A DNA stretch of 64,000 nucleotides from Desmodesmus armatus. Lineage: Eukaryota; Chlorophyta; Chlorophyceae; Sphaeropleales; Scenedesmaceae. The notes under the pieces were generated by a model. That model did not search any database. It had not been told where the DNA came from and saw nothing but the letters and a program-made list of their open reading frames with translations. The position numbers were made by a program, and so were the translations under genes. Each line of letters opens with the position of its first letter. Position 1 is the first letter of the stretch. Shown here in pieces: positions 23,474 to 32,820 of the stretch. The stretch covers positions 310,001 to 374,000 of the forward strand of contig VIIQ02000066.1 of NCBI GenBank assembly GCA_007449985.2, written 5' to 3'.

Positions 23474-25438
23474 CGCGCAAAGGCTAGTCACGGCTGCAGC
23501 AGGTAATGGGTTGGGTTCCATCGAGCTAACCCCTCTGTTGGGCCGCCCACTACCGCGCCGTGACTGACTATGCCTACCCACCAGAACCTGTGTGCTGTGG
23601 CCTGGGGGGACTGTCATGCAGTCCCCTCTTGTCATAAGGCATGCGGCCCTGGCTGGGAGTGTGTCTGGAGCAGCTGTCAGTGCCACAGTTTGGTCATCAG
23701 CTGGCAGCAGCAGCAGCAGCAGCACGCGCAAAGGCTAGTCACGGCTGCAGCAGGTAATGGGTTGGGTTCCATCGAGCTAACCCCTCTATTGGGCCGCCCA
23801 CTACCGCGCCGTGACTGACTATGCCTACCCACCAGAACCTGTGTGCTGTGCCCTGGGGGGACTGTCATGCAGTCCCCTCTTGTCATAAGGCATGCGGCCC
23901 TGGCTGGGAGTGTGTCTGGAGCAGCTGTCAGTCCCACAGTCTGGTCATCAGCTGGCAGCAGCAGCAGCAGCAGCAGCACGCGCAAAGGCTAGTCACGGCT
24001 GCAGCAGGTAATGGGTTGGGTTCCATCGAGCTAACCCCTCTGTTGGGCCGCCCACTACCGCGCCGTGACTGACTATGCCTACCCACCAGAACCTGTGTGC
24101 TGTGGCCTGGGGGGACTGTCATGCAGTCCCCTCTTGTCATAAGGCATGCGGCCCTGGCTGGGAGTGTGTCTGGAGCAGCTGTCAGTGCCACAGTTTGGTC
24201 ATCAGCTGGCAGCAGCAGCAGCAGCAGCACGCGCAAAGGCTAGTCACGGCTGCAGCAGGTAGTGGGTTGGGTTCCATCGAGCTAACCCCTCTGTTGGGCC
24301 GCCCACTACCTCGCCGTGACTGACTATGCCTGCCCACCAGAACCTGTGTGCTGTGGCCTGGGGGGACTGTCATGCGGACCCCTCTTGTCATAAGGCATGC
24401 GGCCCTGGCTGGGAGTGTGTCTGGAGCAGCTGTCAGTCCCACAGTCTGGTCATCAGCTGGCAGCAGCAGCAGCAGCACGCGCAAAGGCTAGTCACGGCTG
24501 CAGCAGGTAATGGGTTGGGTTCCATCGAGCTAACCCCTCTGTTGGGCCGCCCACTACCGCGCCGTGACTGACTATGCCTACCCACCAGAACCTGTGTGCT
24601 GTGGCCTGGGGGGACTGTCATGCAGTCCCCTCTTGTCATAAGGCATGCGGCCCTGGCTGGGAGTGTGTCTGGAGCAGCTGTCAGTCCCACAGTCTGGTCA
24701 TCAGCTGGCAGCAGCAGCAGCAGCAGCAGCACGCGCAAAGGCTAGTCACGGCTGCAGCAGGTAATGGGTTGGGTTCCATCGAGCTAACCCCTCTGTTGGG
24801 CCGCCCACTACCGCGCCGTGACTGACTATGCCTACCCACCAGAACCTGTGTGCTGTGGCCTGGGGGGACTGTCATGCAGTCCCCTCTTGTCATAAGGCAT
24901 GCGGCCCTGGCTGGGAGTGTGTCTGGAGCAGCTGTCAGTGCCACAGTTTGGTCATCAGCTGGCAGCAGCAGCAGCAGCAGCACGCGCAAAGGCTAGTCAC
25001 GGCTGCAGCAGGTAGTGGGTTGGGTTCCATCGAGCTAACCCCTCTGTTGGGCCGCCCACTACCTCGCCGTGACTGACTATGCCTGCCCACCAGAACCTGT
25101 GTGCTGTGGCCTGGGGGGACTGTCATGCGGACCCCTCTTGTCATAAGGCATGCGGCCCTGGCTGGGAGTGTGTCTGGAGCAGCTGTCAGTCCCACAGTCT
25201 GGTCATCAGCTGGCAGCAGCAGCAGCAGCACGCGCAAAGGCTAGTCACGGCTGCAGCAGGTAATGGGTTGGGTTCCATCGAGCTAACCCCTCTGTTGGGC
25301 CGCCCACTACCGCGCCGTGACTGACTATGCCTACCCACCAGAACCTGTGTGCTGTGGCCTGGGGGGACTGTCATGCAGTCCCCTCTTGTCATAAGGCATG
25401 CGGCCCTGGCTGGGAGTGTGTCTGGAGCAGCTGTCAGT
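21162..25438. repeat. Tandem satellite, ~250-bp monomers, 1,769-bp higher-order repeat
   Basis: About 17 head-to-tail monomers of 248-260 bp, each with a (CAG)5-9 tract. Taking the ATG of the conserved block as phase, monomers begin at 21,292 (divergent), 21,541, 21,801, 22,052, 22,306, 22,557, 22,805, 23,059, 23,310, 23,570, 23,821, 24,075, 24,326, 24,574, 24,828, 25,079 and 25,327 (cut). Monomers 21,541-23,309 are repeated in the same order, with the same CAG lengths and diagnostic substitutions, at 23,310-25,078. Each start shifts by exactly 1,769 bp. Each monomer carries an 81-85-codon open frame on + and a ~100-codon one on -. I treat these as consequences of a stop-poor repeat, not as genes. 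Confidence 0.95.
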
Positions 25439-26370
25439 AATTGGATGTTACACAGAACATCGCCCGTTTGGGGAGCCAACAAAAGGCTCATTGGGCAAAA
25501 GCAAATTCTGTCCCGAGACAAAATGACTAACCACACAAAAAACCGTCCTTTCCTTTTTGGTCCATCATGCGATCTTCACTCTACGTTCCTGAAGCGTTCG
25601 TCGATAGCATGTATCAGGCAAGCAACTCTACGCTGATTCGCATGTGTCATCAACTGCTGCACCGAGCCTTCAGCTGCATCATACAAAGAGGCATAGCGCT
25701 GCCGGATGCACTCGTAATACGGGCAATCAAACACGACATGCTGCTCATCTTCGACAGCATGGAGTGCGCACTTGCAGCACAGACGATCTGCCCTGGCTGT
25801 GCCATCCCACCTGCCTGTGCTCACCCTAAGATGATGAGCCCCAACCCTAAACCTAAGCAGTCCCATAAGCAAATCCGTATCAATTGGCTCGCACAAATCC
25901 ACATAGGGTGCAGGCTTCTCAACATCAGCAGACATCCATGCAACGTAAGCAGCCAAATGGCCAGACTCGACCGCAGGGTCACAGCCAGCAGCAGGCCAAG
26001 TCCACCACACATTCCTCCAAGAGGTCAAAAACTCCTCTACTTGCAGCTGAGGTATCTGGCCCCATTGCTGGGACAAGATAGCCTCAGTGGCAGCAGCAGC
26101 AAGCTCAGGGGCGACCTGCTGTACCATGCGCAAAACATCTTTACCCCACCCAGCAACCCCTTGTGCAGCCTGCCGTAACTCGGCCCGAAAAGCACTCTGC
26201 AGTAATGGATTCTGCTGTTGCGAAACCAGGCGATTCCAGTACCGACACACCAATTTGCACCACTGCCAGGACACAGGCCGGCAGCCAAACTCAGCCATCA
26301 GTAGTTTGGTGTTAGTGCTGCGGCGAAGCCACTGCCCCCCCACCTGACGCAAAAACTGGGTCTGTACTGA
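25439..26370 (-). mobile_element. 5'-truncated non-LTR retrotransposon (LINE) inserted in the satellite
   Basis: The satellite breaks after CTGTCAGT (25,431-25,438) and resumes with CTGTCAGT (26,371-26,378). This is an 8-bp target-site duplication around a 932-bp insert. On the - strand the insert holds an open frame from about 26,352 to 25,576 and an untranslated tail from 25,575 to 25,439. The encoded ~258 residues match the C-terminal part of LINE ORF2 proteins: an RFRVGAHHLRVSTGRW segment followed by a CCKC...H...C zinc-knuckle-like motif ending in FDCPYY. The reverse transcriptase and endonuclease parts are missing, so this copy is dead. No poly(A) tail is seen. Confidence 0.85.
25576..26352 (-). 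pseudogene. C-terminal fragment of LINE ORF2
   Basis: Open for 258 codons and ending in a proper stop. It lacks its N-terminal two-thirds because the element was truncated at insertion. The family match rests on the arginine-rich RFRVGAHHLR block and the Cys/His motif (CCKC, then H and C before PYY) typical of the region after the reverse transcriptase domain in plant and algal LINEs. No promoter or start codon belongs to it. It should be masked as a repeat. Confidence 0.8.
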
Positions 26371-26712
26371 CTGTCAGTGCCACAGTTTGGTCATCAGCTG
26401 GCAGCAGCAGCAGCAGCAGCAGCAGCACGCGCAAAGGCTAGTCACGGCTGCAGCAGGTAATGGGTTGGGTTCCATCGAGCTAACCCCTCTGTTGGGCCGC
26501 CCACTACCGCGCCGTGACTGACTATGCCTACCCACCAGAACCTGTGTGCTGTGCCCTGGGGGGACTGTCATGCAGTCCCCTCTTGTCATAAGGCATGCGG
26601 CCCTGGCTGGGAGTGTGTCTGGAGCAGCACCTCAGCCAAGTGGCGGTTTGATTTGACAGACTGCAGCTCGGCGCCAGGGCTGGGTGTGTGTCCAGGAGCA
26701 GCTTCTCAGCCA
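26371..26712. repeat. Distal end of the satellite array
   Basis: After the LINE the array resumes with one monomer ((CAG)8) and most of another (ATG at 26,524), which stops matching near 26,628. A degenerate partial copy of the GGCTGGGAGTGTGTCTGGAG block follows at about 26,672-26,712. Confidence 0.85.
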
Positions 26713-27289
26713 GCTGCCTATGCGGCAGCAGTTTGTGTGTACGGGGGACACGTGATTGCCTGCCAGCAGGGCTGGATCAGTCTCTGTTAGCTAGACAAAC
26801 TTCAGATGCAGGTGGGTGCAGCCTGCACAGTGTTGCTGTATTGGCAGGGAGCAGCCTGTATCGGGGGAGCAGCCATACATGGGTAGTTCCAATCATGTAT
26901 CATAGTCAGCAAGCACACAATGTGGACACAGCAACCAGAGCCAGTGGCAGTCAGCTGCATGACTTGTTGCGCACACTCTTGCTTGCATGCTGCATGGGAG
27001 GGCTGGTGCCTTGTTGCAGTCCGATTCTGCTTCCTCCCGGCATGGCTCTTAATGATGCCTTGCGCACAACTTTTGGAGCCTCCTAAGGTAATATTTGAGT
27101 TTGTTTGATTGAGGTTGCACACTGACATTACTACCAAGGGGCACGGTGTCAAGCCGCCGGTGGCATGCCCATGGCAGTAGGCTCAGTGCTGTTTGATATC
27201 CTGACCTGCACCTGCTTCTTTCCACGCCTACCCAGTTTGCCGCCAGCTTTCCTTTGCCATGCAGATAGCCCCCTCTCCTGGTCACTCCG
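26713..27289. other. No gene seen
   Basis: Between the satellite and the inverted-repeat element. Only short overlapping ORFs; the + strand is G/T-rich. Nothing supportable. Confidence 0.4.
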
Positions 27290-27292
27290 TAA

Positions 27293-28134
27293 GAGGCTGA
27301 TTACACAGAGGCTTAACCCCCTGGGTAAAAGTTCGTTTTGATTACACAGCCAAGGCATGCTGAACTTTTTAGCTGGGCCACAGGAGGCCTCAAGATGGTC
27401 AAGGCAGAGAAAATATGTTTTTTATAAGTTGATAAAGGGTCTTTGTGAGAGTTTTGCAGGGTGTACGGTTCCCGGGATGCAGTGACACAGGTCAAACTGG
27501 GTCAAGGCAGGCTGAACTTTTTAGCTAGGCCACAGGAGGCATTTTGGCGGTGAACGGAAGGTCGCTATGCCTTTTTCAGATACATCAAGGGTCTGTGCAA
27601 GAGCTTTGCAGCATATACGGCTCCCAGGATGCAGTAGCAGGGGTCAAACTGGGTCAAAGCCCCACATAGAGTAACTTTGGCCTGCATGCCGCGGCATTGG
27701 CTTTGGAATCCGTCGCAGATTCTATCAATGTATATATCATCCCATTCTCGCACTTTACCGCCTGCGTGGGACCAGTGCATCGCCTCAACGTTGTGATCAG
27801 ATGGAGGATCACAGCCTCATGCTGTTTGTCGACCGTTGGCGAAACGGTGCCTCAAGATTGTTTAAATATGATGTCAAAGTCTGTATTATCCACTCAGGTT
27901 GATAGGGTTGGTCTGGGGTAAAACTCGTTTCAGACACTCGGTGGACCTGCTGAAGCTGGGCACAGGGGGGAGTTTTAGCCTGACTCACCCAGACACCCAG
28001 GACTCAAAGTGAAGTTAGGTAATGACTTTCTATAGCTTAAATAATGTATACTTAAAAGTTATAAGGCTCAGGCGCTCTGGCTAAAAAGTTGGTAAAACTG
28101 CTGGGTAAAGCTGCTCCTCTGTGTAATCAGCCTC
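27293..28134. mobile_element. 842-bp DNA element with 19-bp TIRs and TAA duplication
   Basis: GAGGCTGATTACACAGAGG at 27,293-27,311 is repeated as a perfect inverted copy at 28,116-28,134. TAA flanks both ends (27,290-27,292 and 28,135-28,137). Inside, a segment of ~156 bp (GCTGAACTTTTTAGCT...GGTCAAACTGGGTCAA) is tandemly duplicated at about 27,358-27,655, diverged. There is no transposase ORF. Short TIRs with a three-base TWA duplication are the signature of PIF/Harbinger elements, so this is probably a non-autonomous member. The class assignment is inferred. Confidence 0.8.
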
Positions 28135-28137
28135 TAA

Positions 28138-28769
28138 TCAAGGCTGATCAGCCCCCAGTTGAGATGTGACCAGCCCCCCGGGAGCTGTGTAGCTGGTTTC
28201 GACAGCCTAGCCAAGGGCTGGCCGATGGCGGTGCTCTGACCAAGTCACCTCAGGCCAGTAGCCTGGCTCAGCCAGGCTGTCTGGAAATGTTTTGTCTAGG
28301 GCAAACCTAGCTGAACTGCGTGGTCGGGCGGCGTAGTGAAAACAGACCTTGGCAGCACTGCCAGTGCTTGGTGCCTCGGAGACACCAAGACACAAACTGT
28401 GGTTTTGAAACAACCAAGGCAATTATCAGCATGCTGGGGTGCCTGCCTGCTGCCTGTGCTGCCCTCCCAGGCTGTGCATGTTGTTGCATGTTGTTGTTGC
28501 ATAAGCCCTGTTGACAACACGGCGCAGCCTGAGCCTTGATTGCGTTGTGGCAGGCATTGTGGTCTCCTCCTTTCAGACTGTCCCCTCTGCCCTACACCTG
28601 TGGTGTCGGGTTCTCTCAATGCATGTGCATGCATTTCACCAATCTTTCACAACATTCCATTGTCTGTGCTGGCCTCAGTCGCAATGCAGCCTCTTGATAA
28701 ACTTGGGTAACCCCACTTCTTATTTCTGACAGCAGCTGCTACTCCTGCAGGAGCTCATCGCTGGCATGC
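28138..28769. other. No gene seen
   Basis: Short overlapping ORFs only. A possible splice acceptor (CCTGCAG) at about 28,751 precedes the small ORF below. Confidence 0.35.
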
Positions 28770-29009
28770 ATGCACCAGCCTGCCCGTCGTGTTGGTGCTT
28801 TCCTGCGTGAGTGTGGCCAACGCCGGTGGACCAACCCCCCGTTGGAGGTCCTGTTTGCAGACGGGCTGTCAGCTGAGGAAGCTGATACCCTCTTGGGTGT
28901 TGATGAGGATGGGTTGGCCCCTGATGCTTCCGATATGTTCGTCAGTGCATTCTCAGATGAGTTCTACGATGTCTATTCAGATGCGTTCTATGATGCTGAT
29001 ACCCCATGA
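28770..29009 (+). CDS. Small acidic ORF, possibly a terminal exon (doubtful)
   Basis: Seventy-nine codons. The second half is very acidic and aromatic (DMFVSAFSDEFYDVYSDAFY), unlike the Cys/Trp/Arg-rich shadows elsewhere. An acceptor-like CCTGCAG lies just upstream, so it could be a last exon. A perfect 19-bp hairpin with single-base centre (GTTCAGGCT...AGCCTGAAC, about 29,032-29,050) follows the stop, then an (ACAGTA)n run. No family is recognised. It could equally be a chance ORF. Confidence 0.3.
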   Translation: MHQPARRVGAFLRECGQRRWTNPPLEVLFADGLSAEEADTLLGVDEDGLAPDASDMFVSAFSDEFYDVYSDAFYDADTP

Positions 29010-29056
29010 GCCTCGTTGGCTCCCTACGGGGTGTTCAGGCTCAGCCTGAACCATGT

Positions 29057-29080
29057 AACAGTAACAGTAACAGTAACAAT
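29057..29080 (+). repeat. Short (GTAACA)n hexanucleotide run
   Basis: About four copies of GTAACA in a row. Confidence 0.8.
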
Positions 29081-29809
29081 TTGCCGGCTTCATAGCAGAT
29101 AGACATCAAACCGCAACGAACTTCCATTTTCAACACAGCACAGAACAATGGAACTGATTGACTTGTGCTGGGCTGGCCCATCCAATCATGCCAGCACGCA
29201 TGCTGCGCATTTTGGGGCCAGCACAGAGAGCCCACTTCTGGCATGCAGGAACAGGCTGCCGGGTGCTGTCCTGTCTGCATGGTGCCCTGCAGCGCACCAA
29301 CGTAGCCTCAATTCATGCTGGTTGTCTGTTGTAACTGATCAGTTGGAGTAGTTGATCTGCTGCAGCCATCAGGGCTCTTCCTTGAACCACGTGTGCACAC
29401 AGCAGTAGCACCTGTATGGGAAAGCGCCGCTCCTGACTCAAGACGAGTACAAGAGATGAGTGTGACAACAACGTCTTCTTCCTGCTAGTGCTGACGGACG
29501 AGCAGTCCTCGCCTTGTTTGTCAAACAAGTCAACCTTCTCCGCTCAAAGCTCTCGACAGCCACTTGTCAAGCGGGCAAACGCTTCAGATAATCAATAATT
29601 TCAACAAGACTGAGGTTTAGAGCAGCACCACACATGTGTTGACAGCGTGCTGCGGCTTCTGGCTATCGCCCTCCTCCCCCATCCTGCCCATCTCCTCAGC
29701 CCACAGTGTGCACAGAGATCGGCGGCACATCAGCAGCCAGCCTGACTGAAGCATTGAGCTCCCACACAGTTACAGCAAGGGCAGTCACACAGGGGCAAGG
29801 CTCTCTGAC
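29081..29809. other. Upstream region of the 434-codon ORF
   Basis: Overlapping short ORFs only. Probably promoter and 5' UTR of the ORF starting at 29,810. Confidence 0.35.
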
Positions 29810-31114
29810 ATGACCACTCCAAGCAGCAGCAATGACCATGGCCTTGAGCAGACTTCCTCACTGCGTGGTCTGCTGTCGGTGGCACAACATGGCCGTGCAG
29901 TTGCAAAGGTGGAGGCTGCAGTCTCAGCAGTTCAGAAGGTCGCTGCTGCACATGCCAGCCAAGGTCGCAGCAGCTTTCAGTATGATGCTGCCCTGATGAG
30001 GAAGTTGGCAGAGCCCTTCTCACAGGATGTCAGCGAGGTGGCAGCCTTCACAACCAACAGGTTCAAAAAAATCCCCACAATCTTGATGAACTCAGACGCC
30101 CTTGCTGCAGAGCTCCAGCACAGCAACAGCAGCCTGGCGGTGCTGGAGCACCTCCAGCTGCCCCGTGCAGACCAGATGACCAGCCTGCTTGAGGTGACAA
30201 GGTACCTTCAGAAGGTGCCAGATGCCACAGCGCAGAGAAGGCTGCAGTCAGCCGCGGGTACAGCTGCTGCCAGCAAGTTGGGCCTCAAGCATGTTGCCAT
30301 CCAAGGGGTGAAGGAGATCCATGAGTGGCTGGACAGCCCACAGGAGATCCCCTGCAGCCAGCCAGGGGACGCAGGAGAGAGGCTGCAGCAGATTGTAGTC
30401 AGCATAGTCGTGCTGGCCAGGCTTTGCATGACAATCATCCGCCTGTTGCAGCGCCACATGACAGCAGCAGCTCAGGAGTCCGCAGCAGCAGCAGCCCCGC
30501 AGCGCCGAAGCCTGGCAGCCCCAGCACCAGCAGGCAGCCTTGGGCGCAGTGTGCTAGGCGCTGGTGCACAGCAGAGCACAGCAGCAGCAGGCAGCACAAA
30601 GCTTGCAAGCTTCAGTCTGCTTCTTGGCAGCATCACCAGTCTGGAGGCTCTGCGGACAAAGCCCCAGCACAGCAAGCTACTGGCAGCAGCCGGAGCAGCT
30701 GGAGCGCCTGCAGCAGCATCAGCACGCTCCAAGAGCAGCAGCGTTGGCATGGGCGCACCGGCAACAACAAGCTCAGCAGCAGCGGTGACAGCAGTGGCAG
30801 CGGCAGCACCTTCTGTGGCAGCAGCCTCCAACAGCAGCAGCAATGGCATGGCCACACCGGCAACAATCTCAGCAGCGGCGGTGACAGCAGTGGCAGCGGC
30901 AGCATCACTGCTGGTACCAGTGGCAGCAGCAGCACCTGCCGTGGCAGCAGCACCAGCATCACACAGCCAGCACTTCCGCACCCCGCACAGGTACAAGCTG
31001 TGGCTGTTGAGCAGTGGAAGCAGGCCTTGCAGAAGGCTGCTGCAGGCTCGGTTGGCAAAAGTGGCACGGCAGCACCCGTGGCAGCATCAGAGGTGCTGCC
31101 AGAGTAGGCAGTGA
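29810..31114 (+). CDS. Hypothetical protein, 434 codons, low-complexity C-terminal half
   Basis: A single open frame. Residues ~1-220 have ordinary, helix-prone composition with a hydrophobic stretch (QIVVSIVVLARLCMTIIRLL, ~residues 199-218) that could be a membrane or buried helix. The rest is Ala/Ser/Gln-rich, built on an imperfect ~110-bp DNA repeat at about 30,740-30,960. From about 30,960 to 31,107 a different frame (+1 relative) looks more protein-like (HPAQVQAVAVEQWKQALQKA) than this frame, which turns Arg/Trp/Cys-rich. So there is either a small frameshift or an unseen intron inside the repeat, and the true C-terminus is probably the one ending at 31,107. No family is recognised. Confidence 0.5.
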   Translation: MTTPSSSNDHGLEQTSSLRGLLSVAQHGRAVAKVEAAVSAVQKVAAAHASQGRSSFQYDAALMRKLAEPFSQDVSEVAAFTTNRFKKIPTILMNSDALAAELQHSNSSLAVLEHLQLPRADQMTSLLEVTRYLQKVPDATAQRRLQSAAGTAAASKLGLKHVAIQGVKEIHEWLDSPQEIPCSQPGDAGERLQQIVVSIVVLARLCMTIIRLLQRHMTAAAQESAAAAAPQRRSLAAPAPAGSLGRSVLGAGAQQSTAAAGSTKLASFSLLLGSITSLEALRTKPQHSKLLAAAGAAGAPAAASARSKSSSVGMGAPATTSSAAAVTAVAAAAPSVAAASNSSSNGMATPATISAAAVTAVAAAASLLVPVAAAAPAVAAAPASHSQHFRTPHRYKLWLLSSGSRPCRRLLQARLAKVARQHPWQHQRCCQSRQ

Positions 31115-32047
31115 ATTTGGGGCACCTGCAGCCTGTGTGCCGGAGCCAGTGCTGCCGCAATGAGAATGGGAATGAACTGCATCCAGGTTATCAGCAGATC
31201 AGCAAGGAGCTGGGGGTGAATGAGGGTGGGCAGGGTGAGTGAGGGTGGGGATGGATAGCTGCAGGATCAAGGGTTGGGGGGCAACTTGCCCATTCGAGAC
31301 CATTGTGATGGTCCAGTGCAGGACAACGGTTGTGGCTGGCAGCAGCAGAAGAGCAGCAAGAGGAGATTTTTCCGCACTGTGATTCTCAGAGTGAGTCATT
31401 GGAGACTCAATACTGTTGGTTTTACTCTTCCTGGAGGTCAGGGCGGAGGCCCTCAGGGCCTGAGCTGGGCAAGTTGCCCACCACAGTATCTGCAGCGTCG
31501 CATACCTTCAGCTCTGCCAGCACACCCTATCGTGTTGTGGTCCTGCAGCCCAGGAGCGGCTCCTGCAAACTGAAGCAGCGAACGAACAGCGCTGTGCCAT
31601 GCTTTGCCTTACTCAGCTGCTGCATTTGCTGCCGTTCTGGGGGCCTGTGTGGTGCAGCACAGACAGATGCTGCATGCTTGTTCCTGTAGGCTGCTGTGGG
31701 TTCTGAGTATTTGTGAGGCCAGGTTTCCGCCTGCAGCGTGACCAGCCTGCAGGCGACCTGCAGATTTTCCCAAATTTTTTTGCAAGATTGTGGTTGCTGA
31801 CAGTAGGCAGTAGGCTGTGCACTGTGGTTACTGGCAAAAGTCATGGGGCCAAATGCTGTGCATGCGTTTGCTGCAGACGCATGCTGCAGACGCATGCAAG
31901 GCAGGTGGCCACATGCATGCACATGCATTGGCTTGGTGCTCGCAATTTGTTAGCAACACAGATGGTATCTTATGCATCCCACAATCGTGTTTGCATGGCT
32001 TCCTGTGTGCAATGCGCCCGAGTACCATCATGTTGGAATATGTGCGA
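31115..32047. other. Probable 3' UTR of the 29.8-31.1 kb ORF
   Basis: G/T-rich on the + strand with no supportable ORF. Confidence 0.4.
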
Positions 32048-32139
32048 TATTGATGAGTCATATTGATCAGTCATACTGATGAGTCATATTGATGAGTCAT
32101 ATTGATGAGTCATAATGATGAGTCATATTGATGAGTCAT
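32048..32139 (+). repeat. 13-bp minisatellite carrying TGAGTCA sites
   Basis: Seven tandem copies of a 13-bp unit (TATTGATGAGTCA type). Six contain the palindrome TGAGTCA, the AP-1/GCN4-type bZIP recognition sequence; the second copy has TCAGTCA instead. Confidence 0.9.
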
Positions 32140-32820
32140 GTGGTGATGTGCTGGCAGTGTTGTGGGTGTTGCATGTCATGCGTCATAATGGAAGAGGGTA
32201 GACATACAAATGGGCGCAGGCAGTCTCCATCATCTGATCAAGAAGCTCAACACAGGAACACCGACAGCCTGTTGTGCTGAGCACATCAAAGCATAGAATA
32301 GTTGCCATGAGGGCCCCAACTGCATCAAAGCCAGCCTGGCGACTGTACAACAGACAGTGGCATTGAGACCACCCAACCCTGCCTCATGGACAACTTTTGA
32401 ATATGCTATCAAGCCCTGAGATGCAGTGTTTCCCTATACCCTCAAGCCATTCCATAACATAGTACGGTCAGCTGACGGTTGGCACAACACTGTCTGCCCA
32501 CACTCACAAAGCTCTTGCCAAGGGCATGTCTGCCACAGACAAGCAGTGCTTGCAATAGTGTCACACCAGACAACCGACAAATTCAACCCCATAAGCTCCT
32601 GTCACCTTCTCACGTTGTCACGCTGGCTCTCACACACACCCGCACAAAACCGCTGCCGGCAACAACTCAATGTCCAACTTGACGACTGCAGTGGTGACTG
32701 CACCTGCACTGTAGGACGCTCCCACAACTTTAAAGCTGCCAACGTGCTCCATCAACGAGCTGGCAACACAACAGCAACAACTGCACCCCAGCTTCATGCT
32801 CATGCCTTGATCAAGCTCGA
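32140..32820. other. Convergent 3' ends, no gene seen
   Basis: The + strand turns from G/T-rich to A/C-rich near 32,215. This fits the meeting point of the 3' UTRs of the + ORF at 29.8 kb and the - gene ending at 32,821. Confidence 0.4.

Noticed and set aside
21541..25324. A family of tandem ~82-residue protein genes (one ATG-to-stop ORF per satellite unit)
   Set aside because: Both strands of the monomer are open over similar lengths, the frames change only in Gln count with CAG number, there is no domain, and the units behave as DNA satellite.
21541..25438. CRISPR-like array
   Set aside because: The repeat units are ~250 bp with no unique spacers, in a eukaryotic genome.
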